A DNA stretch of 64,000 bases, taken from assembly GCF_014639235.1 (NCBI RefSeq), contig NZ_BMFU01000007.1, forward strand, positions 124,001 to 188,000, in the 5' to 3' direction. The position numbers and the translations under genes were made by a program. Of the stretch, positions 27,118 to 36,752 are shown piece after piece. This DNA comes from Paenibacillus silvae. Its GTDB lineage: Bacteria > Bacillota > Bacilli > Paenibacillales > Paenibacillaceae. Each line of letters begins with the position of its first letter. Position 1 is the first letter of the stretch. Under the pieces are notes generated by a model. That model was not told the origin of the DNA, did no database searches, and worked only from the letters and a program-made list of their open reading frames with translations.

Positions 27118-30060
27118 TTAAGGAGCAACAGGTGCTGTGATTGTGCTGTTTTGAGCAGCAAATGTGATTGTGCCCAGAGCGTTATCATTTTTATCTGTTA
27201 CTGCTTTAGCAGAACTGTTTGTGGAACCATTGAATTTCAATGAAACAATTGCGTTTCCGTTATCTGCTTGTGCAGCAGAAGCTGTGGCAGTTACAACAAT
27301 TTTATTAGTTCCATTAATTGTGACAGTTTTAATGTCAACTTCATCAGAACCGATGTTCAGAGTGAACAAATCTGTAATGAATGAAGGATTTACTTTTGTA
27401 GATCCAACTACTTCTTCAGACAATGTGATAGTCGCAGTATAGTCATTACCTACTTTTGTGAATTGACCACTCACAAATGTTGGTGCAACACCATCTTTAA
27501 CTGGAATTGGAGTATCGATAGCTTTGATTTTGTTACCATAAGCGTCTTGAGTGTAAGTCGAAACTGTAGATACGGTTACACCAGCTACATTCACTGGAAT
27601 TGCATTGTCGGCAAATTTCAACAACAATGTTTTGTTATTGTCAGCCAGTGTGTAAGAAGTTGGTTGAGAAGCAACACCAGATACGGAGAAATCACTCAAG
27701 TTAACGTTGGACAAAGCAGCATCAAACTTGATTTTGATTTCTTTGCGACTAGTAGCGTATACATCGCCAGTCACACCGATAGTAGAACCACTCAGAGCAT
27801 CTCCAACAGTAAAGCTTCCGTTATTGAAGTATTTGCCTTCGGAATCTTTGATGTAGCTTGCAGTTACTTCAACTTTACCAGTCCAATCGAATCCAGCAGG
27901 AATAGTTCCAGTTACTGCGATTCGTACAGTGTTGGTAGAGATCAAGTTAATGTCATTGTTTTCTTTAGCGATTTGGAAAGAGCGTCCAGCGTTGTCTTTT
28001 ACGATGTACTTAGCTGCTTCCAGCGCATTACCTTCGCCAGTTGTTGCCAACGTTTTGTTGAACTGAACGAAAATGTAGTTCGGCTTAGCGCTAGACACAT
28101 CAGCCCATACGCGGGATACTTTACCATTTTGAGCAGTATTAGCGTTCAGAGTTGCAGTGTAAGGCAACAATACGTTACCAACATATGCATTATCTACCAC
28201 GCCTGATACAGTCAATGTATAAGTTGCGTCAGAAGACAAGCTGCTACCCAAGTTTACAACAACAGTTTTATTGTTGTCTGTGTATACTGGTTTAACAACT
28301 GGGTGTCCATCTCCATCAATTCCTGCGATGGAAGGCACTTTACCTTCAGAGTTTTTCAAAACATAGTTGGAAGCATCAGTTGCAGATTCCAATTTCAGAG
28401 ATTTGCTGAACTGGAACTTAGCATAGTAATTTCCGTTTTCAACATAGAAATCAGTACTTACAACAGTAGGACGAACAGTATCCAATGTTGGAGTCACTTT
28501 AGCGTCTACAGAAGCAGAGTTGTTGCTGTAGTCACTTACAGAAGCCAAGTGGATTGTGTTCTCAGTGTAGTTCAACGGGTTATTGAACTTCAAAGTTACT
28601 TTATTGTCGTTGATTTCGATGGATTGAGCACTGTTACCAGATACGTTTGCATATGCACTTGCAACGCTCTTAACAGTTTCATCGAATTCAACTGTAACTT
28701 CTTTCAAGTCGTTAGATTTAACAGAAACAACTTGTGGAGCAGCTGTATCTTCAGTAGCAGTGAATTTACTTTCTACTGGAACGATAGTCAGACCTGAGAA
28801 GTCTTTAACATCGCTAACACGCAGAGTGTGTTCACCAGCAGTCAGGTCTGTAGTTACGATAGCCGTGTTAGGGTATACGTACTTAACAGAAGCTGCAATC
28901 ACGTTGTTGTCAACGCGGAAAGAAGTAGCGTTAACTGTAGATTGTTGAACTGGCTCACTGAATACTACTTTGAAAGCTTTAGTTCCCAGAGCTTTAACTT
29001 CTTTAACTTCCGGAACTGCTACATCAAGTGGAGTAAACTCTACTTTTTGTGTAAATGTTTTAGTTCCATCAGCGTTTTTAACGTTGTTGATTTGCAGGCT
29101 AGTTGCTCTTTGGTTAGTCAGAGCAGAAGAGTTTGCATCAACCAACAAAGTTACAGTTGTTTTGTCATCGGAAAGTGTTGCACTTTTGAAAGTAATGCCG
29201 CTAACAACATAGTTATTAGTGCTTTCAGCAGTTGCTGGATCTACAGTACCGTCGAACTTAACAGTGATTTCTTTCAAGTTTGTAGCAGATACAGAAGATA
29301 CTGCTTGAGCTACTGTAGTTACATAAGTAACTTTTTCAGTGAACTCTTTATCTTTGTAAGTAAATTTCACTTCAGTCTCTTTGTTAGCTTCAAGAGCTTT
29401 ATCCAAAGTTACTTTAACGGATTCACCGTCGCTCATTTTGAAAGTAACAACTTTACCAGCTTCAGTTACATCGTAAGAAGCAACTTTCAGGCTTTGCTCT
29501 TGATCAACTGCATAAGCAGCGCCTACGAGCAATTCGCGGGAAGCATTGGACTGGAAGTTCAGGCTGGAATCAACCAATCCTGCATTGATTGCCGCTTGAA
29601 CATAACCTTTAGCCCATGCGGATGCTGTGTTGTTAGTTTCAGTTGGAACTTCAAGGTCAAGTGCACGAGTCAAGATGGTAGCCATCTCTTCGATTGTTAC
29701 TTTACCGTTGAAATCGAAGATTTTTTTCTCAGTGTTTTTACCTTCCATGATGCCTGCAGCTGTTACTGCTTCGATGAAAGGAGCAGCCCAGTTTTTAGCA
29801 TTGTAGTTTTTGTCAGTGTAAGAATATACACCAGTAATTTCTTTCAGACCAAGCAATTTAGTGATAACTTTAGCGAACTCAGCGCGAGTCATCTCTTTGT
29901 TCAGACCAGCTGTACCATCTGGATAACCATTGAAGATACCTTTTGCTTTCAATGCATCAAACTGTTGTTGTGGTGTAGTAGCTGTATCACCAAATGCTAC
30001 AGATGCAAACATCGAGAATGCCATTGCTGTAGACAAAGCTACGGATAAAATTTTCTTCAT
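27118..30060 (-). CDS. S-layer / SLH-domain surface protein with N-terminal SLH motifs
   Basis: From the ATG at 30060 the protein has 980 residues: a signal peptide (MKKILSVALSTAMAFSMFAS, cleaved near AFG), three SLH motifs in the first 190 residues (including FNGYPDGTAGLNKEMTRAEF and FNGKVTIEEMATILTRALDL), then a long series of beta modules to the end. It is very rich in Val, Thr, Ser, Asn and Lys, with no Cys, as in major S-layer proteins. Codon use is strongly biased. It has a long leader, its own promoter and a very strong terminator, all consistent with a highly expressed protein. An in-frame upstream GTG at 30144 (with GGGGG before it) gives a 28-residue extension; see findings. Confidence 0.9.
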   Translation of the reverse strand: MKKILSVALSTAMAFSMFASVAFGDTATTPQQQFDALKAKGIFNGYPDGTAGLNKEMTRAEFAKVITKLLGLKEITGVYSYTDKNYNAKNWAAPFIEAVTAAGIMEGKNTEKKIFDFNGKVTIEEMATILTRALDLEVPTETNNTASAWAKGYVQAAINAGLVDSSLNFQSNASRELLVGAAYAVDQEQSLKVASYDVTEAGKVVTFKMSDGESVKVTLDKALEANKETEVKFTYKDKEFTEKVTYVTTVAQAVSSVSATNLKEITVKFDGTVDPATAESTNNYVVSGITFKSATLSDDKTTVTLLVDANSSALTNQRATSLQINNVKNADGTKTFTQKVEFTPLDVAVPEVKEVKALGTKAFKVVFSEPVQQSTVNATSFRVDNNVIAASVKYVYPNTAIVTTDLTAGEHTLRVSDVKDFSGLTIVPVESKFTATEDTAAPQVVSVKSNDLKEVTVEFDETVKSVASAYANVSGNSAQSIEINDNKVTLKFNNPLNYTENTIHLASVSDYSNNSASVDAKVTPTLDTVRPTVVSTDFYVENGNYYAKFQFSKSLKLESATDASNYVLKNSEGKVPSIAGIDGDGHPVVKPVYTDNNKTVVVNLGSSLSSDATYTLTVSGVVDNAYVGNVLLPYTATLNANTAQNGKVSRVWADVSSAKPNYIFVQFNKTLATTGEGNALEAAKYIVKDNAGRSFQIAKENNDINLISTNTVRIAVTGTIPAGFDWTGKVEVTASYIKDSEGKYFNNGSFTVGDALSGSTIGVTGDVYATSRKEIKIKFDAALSNVNLSDFSVSGVASQPTSYTLADNNKTLLLKFADNAIPVNVAGVTVSTVSTYTQDAYGNKIKAIDTPIPVKDGVAPTFVSGQFTKVGNDYTATITLSEEVVGSTKVNPSFITDLFTLNIGSDEVDIKTVTINGTNKIVVTATASAAQADNGNAIVSLKFNGSTNSSAKAVTDKNDNALGTITFAAQNSTITAPVAP

Positions 30061-30269
30061 AACCTTTTTTTCTCCTCCTTGGGCGTTCATAACATGGGAA
30101 TTTTCTTTAATAGTTTCGCTCGTGTTCCTCATATATTGTTGCACCCCCTTTCCAGAGTCCTGAGCAAGTTAATATAAATGATGTCTGTGAGCTTATCACA
30201 GAAACTTGTAAACTAGCTTAATTTTAGAATCATACGAAAATAGAGTAGTTTCCTAATCCTACCTAACGT

Positions 30270-30298
30270 ATTATACAATGGGTTCCTCTCGCCGTAAA
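30270..30298 (-). promoter_or_regulatory. Sigma-A promoter of the S-layer gene
   Basis: Minus strand: TTTACG (30293-30298), 17-base spacer, TATAAT (30270-30275). The start would be near 30263, giving a leader of about 120 bases to the upstream GTG and about 200 bases to the ATG at 30060. Confidence 0.7.
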
Positions 30299-30593
30299 GC
30301 AATTTTTTCTAATAAATAGACAAGATTCTTCACGAGGTCATTCTTGGTAAGAGGCCCAATGTTTTTGACTCTACATCTTAAACGCAGTAAATTTCAAAAA
30401 GTTGCGGGTTCTTCAAAAAAAGTTTTGAACTTATTTATGTATTGATACAGTGCGGGTAATTTATAGGGTCCAAAACCTTGAATCAGTACTATTGTGGTGG
30501 TCATGTCAATTTTTCAATTGTGTCTGAATTGATGCGAACGTTTATTTATACCCGCTCAGCCTATACATGAAGCGACAAATTGTCCCATAAGAA
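30299..30593. other. Intergenic, no gene; upstream region of the S-layer gene
   Basis: This AT-rich stretch lies between the S-layer promoter and the terminator at 30594-30623. It may hold further promoters or regulatory sites, as S-layer genes often have, but no convincing second promoter was found. Confidence 0.5.
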
Positions 30594-30623
30594 AAATAAA
30601 AGGCATTCCTTAAGGAATGCCTT
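30594..30623 (-). terminator. Intrinsic terminator
   Basis: Minus strand: AAGGCATTCC/GGAATGCCTT perfect 10-bp stem with loop TTAA (30600-30623), followed by TTTATTTTTC. It lies 27 bases after the stop of the gene at 30650-30991. Confidence 0.9.
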
Positions 30624-30649
30624 CGTACCCAGTTATTTCTATATAACGC

Positions 30650-30991
30650 TTAGCGAATTTTCATCGCAAGATCGATAATTTGAGCACGCATCTCTGGATC
30701 ACTATTCAGTCTCAAATACATATCATCAATTGGTTGTCTGTTTTCACGGTACGTCTTTTCATGCTTCATGGTGGTGTGAGACCATTCAATCAGTTCATTC
30801 TCAGCCAAAACCAAGTTGTTATATGCGTCATGGAAGCCAGTCGTTTGCACGAGTCCTTCCATCACTTCCTGAGTAACTTCCTGCGTTTTGCGTGTATCTT
30901 CTATTTTCTTTTCCAAAATGACTGCCTGCTTCTCGAACTGTGTCTTTGCTTTCATGTAGCCCAACTGGGCCTTCGAATAAATCGGTTTCAT
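30650..30991 (-). CDS. Small cytoplasmic helical protein of unknown function
   Basis: A 113-residue protein, not recognised. It is strongly charged and helical with no signal peptide or membrane segment; about residues 12-50 look like a coiled coil (YMKAKTQFEKQAVILEKKIE) and the second half contains NLVLAENELIEWSHTTMKHE. The ATG has GAGGGTGA 11 bases upstream. It stands alone between two surface protein genes and has terminators on both sides, so it is a separate transcription unit. Confidence 0.75.
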   Translation of the reverse strand: MKPIYSKAQLGYMKAKTQFEKQAVILEKKIEDTRKTQEVTQEVMEGLVQTTGFHDAYNNLVLAENELIEWSHTTMKHEKTYRENRQPIDDMYLRLNSDPEMRAQIIDLAMKIR

Positions 30992-31129
30992 TAGCTAACT
31001 TCACCCTCTAGATCATTGTGTATTTACCGTTATTGTATCTTAAACTCTAACAAATTACAAAAATAGTTATTGGTAAAAAACAGTTTTCTACTATTATAAA
31101 TAGTATTCTTTATCAATTCCTTAGCAGTC

Positions 31130-31164
31130 AAAAAGACCCGCCCCTTTAGCACAAGGGACAGGTC
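31130..31164 (-). terminator. Intrinsic terminator of SLH gene 31197-35081
   Basis: Minus strand: GACCTGTCCCTT and AAGGGGCGGGTC arms (31135-31164) with a 6-base loop and one mismatch pair, followed by TTTTT. It is 33 bases after the stop. Confidence 0.88.
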
Positions 31165-31196
31165 CTTCCAATAATGCATAAATGAACTTTGATGAA

Positions 31197-34100
31197 CTAG
31201 CTCAAGTTTTTAGGGAATACTTTGGTGCTTTTCTTGAGCAATTCAACAGCAATTTTACCCGCTTCTGCACGAGTCAAATTACCTTTTGGATTGAAATTGT
31301 ATTGTGGCTTCTTCTGGCCGGCAACCGTTACAGCTGCTCCTTCCATGATTTTAGCCTTCGATACCGCCATGATGGATGGACCTGCATATTTCTCAATGCT
31401 GCCTGAATCCAAAAATGCCTTAGCAAGTGAAGCATCCAGCTTACTATCATTCGTTGCCAATTTAAGCTTCAGAGCACGAGCAATCATGACTGCTGCTTGT
31501 TCACGAGTCAGCGGTTGATCCGGTCCAAACACACCGTCTGTCAGACCCGTTACAATTCCTGCTCTTGCCGCTGTTTCAATACGGTCATAATCCCATGTCG
31601 CAGAACGCGCACCTGGTACGAGATCCACGAAAGTACGATTATTGTCCGAGTTAATCGGCAAATTAAGACCTTTAACCAGTAGTGTCGCGAACTCTCCACG
31701 TGTTGTTTGATCATCTGTACCGAATTGCTCAAAACGCAAGTTGTTCATAAATCCTTTGGAATAGAGGCCATTCAAAATATTACGGGCCCAATTATGATTC
31801 GTTATGTCATTATAGCTGCGACTCAACTTCATTACTTTATAGTAGCCAAATTCATCAAATGGCACAGTAACCGTATGTGCTTTGGTATCAACCTCACCAC
31901 CTATATTTTCCCACTGACGAGTCGCTGTATACCGATATACAGTAATTGTAGAACCAGCTTCGTCTACCACGTTAGAATCAAAAGCCAGCGTAAGAGTTCC
32001 CCGCTGTGATGGTGTTATTTTGCGCTCTGTAGGTGTCTGAGGATTACCAAACAACCCTTCTACGGAGTAAGGCGTCAATCCATCCGTTGGAGCTGCATAC
32101 GTAGCTGAGCCCAGATCTCCCGACTCACCCAAGCCACCATTAATCCAGTAGATTTCGGAGATTTTCCCAAAGTTACTAGATGCACTTGTTGATCCAAAGT
32201 TAAGCAAGTACTCATCCGGAATACTCCAAGCCGGTGCACCACTATCTTCGCCAGTTCCAGGGAAGCCAATAATGTTACCATAGTCATTGCGGCGTTCTAC
32301 AATCCCCGTAGTCGGGTCAGCAATACCGAATAGAAGTTTCGTATCAGGATAGTACTTCGTAATACCTCGCGTACTGGTGCTTTGCATTACAGTACCTTTC
32401 GGGAAACTGAGTTGAAGTCCCTTATTGAATACTGTATATTTGGTTGCCACCTTCGGTGCCATGTACTGAGCATCTACACCTACAGTACCTGTGTAGAACA
32501 CTTCAATGGTATCCGTGTTACTTGTACCAGCACGTGTGATTGTGATTTTGATTTTATTTCCTTTATCTTGTTTCAATCCTACATAGTCATATACAAAACG
32601 GTTTTCTCCCAAATCTGTACGTTTTACAGCAGGATCTTTACCAATAAGGACTTCTGTTGCCCCCTCTGCTTCAATGTCAAAGTGAACAAAGTTTTTATTG
32701 ACCACAATTTGCTTGCCAACGGTTGGTTGTGGAGACAGAATGCGATAGGAACTCACTTCTCTGACTATCTCCAGTTTTTGCGATGTCTTCGCTCCGGTCT
32801 CGTTGATTAGCTCCAAGGTGTAGACATATGTTCCTGGTGCATCTGCAACCAAATCCTGAACACGCATAATAAAGTCTTTTTGATCACCTGCGAAATCATA
32901 AGTGTAGCGTTCACCGGCAAATGTGACCACGGCATTATCTACTGAGTTAACTGGCAAGTCAACTGACAGAATATTTTTGGTTCCCATATTCAAATTCATT
33001 TTGACTGCACCGCTACCGCGCAGAACCAAATCGTAGTTTTTTAAACTAGTCGTGTACTTACTATCATTGTAAATAAAGTCAGGTGTCAGATTGAAAATCT
33101 GTGCAAGCTGAGGGTTGTCCGCGCTGAATTCTTTTGGCGGAAAACTAGGACGATCTTTTCCCACAGCAGGCTGGAAGTTAACAATTGTAGAAACATTATT
33201 ATCAATAACATAAATCCGTAGCTCTTTACGAATTTCACGTGCTTGGCCTTTATCATCCTTACCTGTACCTGTCAAAATGATTCTGTTTTCCCCAAAGACC
33301 AAAGGTCCGTCCTTTAAAGAAATATTTAGTTTGAAATTGAAGGCGCCAGTAGTTTTATCTAACCAGGTAGAATCAAGATTCTCTGTAGTATTAGTTGATT
33401 TAACTTTTGCACCGTTAGCAAACACTTCTGCAACAAAATAATTACTATTGATTGTGTCCTCGAAGTCAATATATTGTCCTTTGACTGCAAGTGTATTTCC
33501 ATTTCCGGAATCCACATTATACGTTTGACCATCAGTCAGATTTTCAACATAAATATAATTTTTGGATGCATAAGAAATCGTAACGTCTTTATAAGCTGTA
33601 GAACTATCGTAGTTAAAGCGAACGGTTTGGTTACCGTTCTTTAATCCAACCACTTTGAAGATATAACTAGTATCTGAAACTGTGGCCACATAGTTAACCG
33701 TAATTCCGCTTGTCCCCAGTGGAAGGTAATTGGCTTTCAATCCTGTCTGCGGATTAGCTGGTTTACCGTTTGTATTGACCAAGATGTAGAAGTCACCAGA
33801 GTCCACTTTCGCACCGTTCAATGATTCACCAGTCGGGAGATTGTCGGTACCACTTCCACTATAACCCTTGAGGTACTTCAGATCAGTGATTACCGTTTGA
33901 CCTTTCATGTACTGGAAATCCATGCGTTTGCTTATAGTCTTTGTTCCGTAAGTCACGGATAATGTATGATTCTGATCTTGCAAAACCACGCCAGCAGTAT
34001 CTTTGTTAAAGTTTACAGCGTCGATATCAAAGGAAACTAACCAATATGAAGGCGTGTTATCTTTTAAGCTCGGAATAAAAATTTCTTCAGTAAAGATAGG

Positions 34101-35081
34101 CGTCTCTTTTGTTGTGTTGTTATCTACGTAAATTTCTGCACCTTCACTAAACTTGTTTTTGTTTACTTCATCATAAGGAATCAACATCTGTACATGCACC
34201 TTGGCTTTGTCCGTATCTTCCGTAAATACAGGCTCGACACCAAGTAAACTTTGTGCATTCCTACTGGAATCCAACAGGTCCAATTTCACGATTGGGTTCT
34301 TTTCATCATAGTAAAATAATGAATAGTTGAACGTTAGTGTGTCAGAACCATTTTGTACAACCAGTTTCAGATCATTCACACCTGGATTCAGCTTAAGCTG
34401 CGGTGAGAAGAAAGAATAATCTTGTAGAAGCTGTGTTGCCAAAGCTTGGCCATTATTAACAGATACCGTCACTTTCGTAGCATTTACAGCTTTACCTTGA
34501 AGCGTAATCTCGTCTTTATTTACTACAATTTGAGTTCCTTCATTAAGGTCCAGGTTATCTGTCCCACCGAGAACTTGCAACTTTTCTACGTAAGGTACTT
34601 GGTCAAACAAGATATAAAACGTCTCAGAACGTTCATTCTGTCCTTGTGCACCCGTAAATGTGATGCGGTTCATACCCGGATAAAGGGTGACATTTGCCTT
34701 GAAACGATTATCCGGTCTATCTGTATCTAACGTTACTACTGCTGGAGCAACACGTGCAGGATCTTCTACCCAACGATTTGTGCTTTGGTCCCAGTTCAAC
34801 AATTGAATGTTTGCACCCAGTGTTGAACCCGTTACTTTGGTGTACGTACCAGTAATCGTTTGTTGGGCATCTGTTACTTTATATACTTTATCTCGTGTTA
34901 TCTGATTAGCCCCTGTTGTCAATGTTAAATCAACCGTATTTCTGAATTCGGAAATATCGGGAGTAAAATAACTCGTCTGTTTGTCTGCCGCCGATGCGAC
35001 TGGTGACAAGCCTGCCGGTATCAACGATACAATCAGTGCCACCATCATAAGCCAAATCATCGGCTTCTTCGTACGCTGCAT
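31197..35081 (-). CDS. Very large secreted SLH-domain protein
   Basis: A 1294-residue surface protein. The signal peptide is MIWLMMVALIVSLIPAGLSP, with likely cleavage after VASA near 31. The body (about 35-1090) is a string of beta-rich modules without a name I can assign; several contain the pattern NRITFTGAQGQNERSETFYI / NRIILTGTGKDDKGQAREIR, in which an asymmetric loop is followed by a paired strand. Three SLH motifs form the C-terminus (about 1105-1290), for example AARAGIVTGLTDGVFGPDQP and LTREQAAVMIARALKL. The ATG has GAGGAGA 8 bases upstream. A sigma-D promoter at 35120-35147 precedes it with a 31-base leader. Confidence 0.88.
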   Translation of the reverse strand: MQRTKKPMIWLMMVALIVSLIPAGLSPVASAADKQTSYFTPDISEFRNTVDLTLTTGANQITRDKVYKVTDAQQTITGTYTKVTGSTLGANIQLLNWDQSTNRWVEDPARVAPAVVTLDTDRPDNRFKANVTLYPGMNRITFTGAQGQNERSETFYILFDQVPYVEKLQVLGGTDNLDLNEGTQIVVNKDEITLQGKAVNATKVTVSVNNGQALATQLLQDYSFFSPQLKLNPGVNDLKLVVQNGSDTLTFNYSLFYYDEKNPIVKLDLLDSSRNAQSLLGVEPVFTEDTDKAKVHVQMLIPYDEVNKNKFSEGAEIYVDNNTTKETPIFTEEIFIPSLKDNTPSYWLVSFDIDAVNFNKDTAGVVLQDQNHTLSVTYGTKTISKRMDFQYMKGQTVITDLKYLKGYSGSGTDNLPTGESLNGAKVDSGDFYILVNTNGKPANPQTGLKANYLPLGTSGITVNYVATVSDTSYIFKVVGLKNGNQTVRFNYDSSTAYKDVTISYASKNYIYVENLTDGQTYNVDSGNGNTLAVKGQYIDFEDTINSNYFVAEVFANGAKVKSTNTTENLDSTWLDKTTGAFNFKLNISLKDGPLVFGENRIILTGTGKDDKGQAREIRKELRIYVIDNNVSTIVNFQPAVGKDRPSFPPKEFSADNPQLAQIFNLTPDFIYNDSKYTTSLKNYDLVLRGSGAVKMNLNMGTKNILSVDLPVNSVDNAVVTFAGERYTYDFAGDQKDFIMRVQDLVADAPGTYVYTLELINETGAKTSQKLEIVREVSSYRILSPQPTVGKQIVVNKNFVHFDIEAEGATEVLIGKDPAVKRTDLGENRFVYDYVGLKQDKGNKIKITITRAGTSNTDTIEVFYTGTVGVDAQYMAPKVATKYTVFNKGLQLSFPKGTVMQSTSTRGITKYYPDTKLLFGIADPTTGIVERRNDYGNIIGFPGTGEDSGAPAWSIPDEYLLNFGSTSASSNFGKISEIYWINGGLGESGDLGSATYAAPTDGLTPYSVEGLFGNPQTPTERKITPSQRGTLTLAFDSNVVDEAGSTITVYRYTATRQWENIGGEVDTKAHTVTVPFDEFGYYKVMKLSRSYNDITNHNWARNILNGLYSKGFMNNLRFEQFGTDDQTTRGEFATLLVKGLNLPINSDNNRTFVDLVPGARSATWDYDRIETAARAGIVTGLTDGVFGPDQPLTREQAAVMIARALKLKLATNDSKLDASLAKAFLDSGSIEKYAGPSIMAVSKAKIMEGAAVTVAGQKKPQYNFNPKGNLTRAEAGKIAVELLKKSTKVFPKNLS

Positions 35082-35119
35082 GCAATCATCTCTCCTCTTT
35101 TTAAGTCAGTTACCGTTAT

Positions 35120-35147
35120 TTATCGGCAAATAGGTTCCAATTATTTA
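35120..35147 (-). promoter_or_regulatory. Sigma-D promoter in front of a large SLH protein
   Basis: Minus strand: -35 TAAA (35144-35147), 16-base spacer, -10 GCCGATAA (35120-35127), seven of eight matches. The geometry is identical to the hag and flaG promoters. The predicted start near 35112 leaves a 31-base leader with a good ribosome site. Confidence 0.75.
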
Positions 35148-35167
35148 GTAAAAATCTCAATAAAAAC

Positions 35168-35198
35168 AAAAAAAGCCTTATCCACACGGGATAAGACT
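35168..35198 (-). terminator. Intrinsic terminator of tagO
   Basis: Minus strand: AGTCTTATCC/GGATAAGGCT stem with one G-T pair (35174-35198), followed by TTTTTTT. It lies 49 bases after the tagO stop. Confidence 0.88.
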
Positions 35199-35246
35199 TG
35201 GGGCTGAAATGATATTCAACAATAGCAGTAATCATTATGAATGTAT

Positions 35247-36374
35247 TTAAGATTTCGAACGGGTCTGCGGGTTCAGCTTGACGCGCATACGCATCAGGAA
35301 GTTGATGACCGGCTTTCTCGTTTTGCTCACGAGACCGATGACCTCCGCGCCCACTTGCAGGAAAAACATCATGATACAGATGACAACAAAGGTCACCCAG
35401 TTAGCTTCAAACATCGCTGCGGAGGACTGGATAATCGCCAGTACACCGAAGAAAGCAGCAATTCCGTAAATGATCAGCACCGTCTGACGGTGGCTGAATC
35501 CAAGCTCACGCAAGCAGTGATGCAAGTGACCTTTATCCGGTGAGAAGATCGGCTTCCGTTGTACCGCACGACGAATAATGGCAAAGAGCGTATCCGACAG
35601 CGGCACGCCGATAATGATCAGCGGTGTAATGAAGGACACCACGGCAATCTGTTTGAATCCGAGCATCGACAGCATAGCCAGAGAGAAACCAAGGAATAAC
35701 GAGCCCGTATCCCCCATGAAAATTTTGGCCGGGTGGAAATTAAAGAACAGGAATCCGATAATGCTGCCAAGCAGCACCAGACACATCAGAGCAATCATCG
35801 TATTGCCCATCAGGAAAGACATCACTGCAATTGTACCAATGGCAATACCAGACACGCCAGCAGCCAGACCATCCAGTCCGTCAATCAGGTTAATGGCATT
35901 CGTTACCCCGACAATCCATAGAATTGTCAGCGGAATCGATACCCACGTTTCAAGGGAAGAATACGCATCCTGGAACGGAATGTTCACGAAGTCTACGCGG
36001 ATGTTAAAACCGAACACAACAACTGACGCAGCTACAATCTGGCCAAGCAGCTTGACTTTGGCTGACAATTCAAAGCGGTCATCCAGTGCACCAATCAATA
36101 CAATGATGGTACCCCCGATCAGAAATGCACTGACAAAGCTCATATCCCTGGTCGTAAACCATGAGGATACAAATGGAAGCAGCGCTGCAACCGTAACGAT
36201 AAATGCCAGATAAATCCCGAGACCGCCAAGACGAGGCATAATCCGGGTGTGCACCTTACGTGCGTTTGGCTTATCCATAGCACCGATGCGGACTGCGAAC
36301 TTTTTGACAAGTGGTGTCAGAGCTAAAGCAAGTCCCATTGACACAAGAAATCCAATGATAAAGATCGCTACCAT
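35247..36374 (-). CDS. tagO: Undecaprenyl-phosphate N-acetylglucosaminyl 1-phosphate transferase
   Basis: A 375-residue multi-pass membrane enzyme of the MraY/WecA/TagO family, with about 10-11 predicted helices. Active-site motifs: GALDDRFELSAKVKLLGQ (about 95-112), NAINLIDGLDGLAAGVSG (about 160-177), MGDTGSLFLGFSLAML (about 221-236) and the cytoplasmic GHLHHCLRELGFSHRQ (about 285-300). It transfers GlcNAc-1-P to undecaprenyl phosphate, the first step in teichoic acid or secondary cell wall polymer synthesis. The start ATG has GGGGG upstream. It is separated from tagA by 378 bases holding a palindromic repeat. Confidence 0.93.
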   Translation of the reverse strand: MVAIFIIGFLVSMGLALALTPLVKKFAVRIGAMDKPNARKVHTRIMPRLGGLGIYLAFIVTVAALLPFVSSWFTTRDMSFVSAFLIGGTIIVLIGALDDRFELSAKVKLLGQIVAASVVVFGFNIRVDFVNIPFQDAYSSLETWVSIPLTILWIVGVTNAINLIDGLDGLAAGVSGIAIGTIAVMSFLMGNTMIALMCLVLLGSIIGFLFFNFHPAKIFMGDTGSLFLGFSLAMLSMLGFKQIAVVSFITPLIIIGVPLSDTLFAIIRRAVQRKPIFSPDKGHLHHCLRELGFSHRQTVLIIYGIAAFFGVLAIIQSSAAMFEANWVTFVVICIMMFFLQVGAEVIGLVSKTRKPVINFLMRMRVKLNPQTRSKS

Positions 36375-36477
36375 TTGAACATTCGACCCCCAATTATAAT
36401 ACCGTACAAAAATTATAAATCCCCTGATCTCTTTTTCTTTCTATATATAAAAAAATGTTGTTTGTCACTATTGATGA

Positions 36478-36645
36478 AAATCCCTGTTGCACTTTTAACG
36501 GAGAGGGCAGAAATAACCTGTAGAAGCGCAGCTCGCATTTATCAACGAATTTCATCCTTGAACAAGGATAAATAGAAATTTGGGGATAAGGGCGATCAGA
36601 AGGTTATTCTGACATCGGAGTGGTTATGTGCAACAAATCCGGTTT
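36478..36645 (+). repeat. Intergenic palindromic repeat, copy D (opposite orientation)
   Basis: It carries the core GAAGCGCAGCTCGC and TTTGGGGATAAGGGCGATCA of the family described at 43271-43432, here on the plus strand while the other copies are on the minus strand. The arms pair: GTTGCAC (36486-36492) with GTGCAAC (36628-36634), and CAGAAATAACC with GGTTATTCTG. The rest of 36375-36752 holds no gene; a perfect 14-bp palindrome is at 36655-36668. Confidence 0.8.
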
Positions 36646-36752
36646 TCATGGAGTGGCACACGTGTGCCGGAATGAATTATACGCTGATCACCTGTGAAAA
36701 GCTATCTTCAATTTCTAGCAAAAACACGCAATTATCTCGCAATTACCTGTTT

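Noticed and set aside
27463..30048. Plus-strand frames of up to 406 codons opposite the S-layer gene
   Set aside because: They are shadows produced by the strong codon bias of the S-layer gene, rich in Ser, Cys and Phe, with no ribosome sites.
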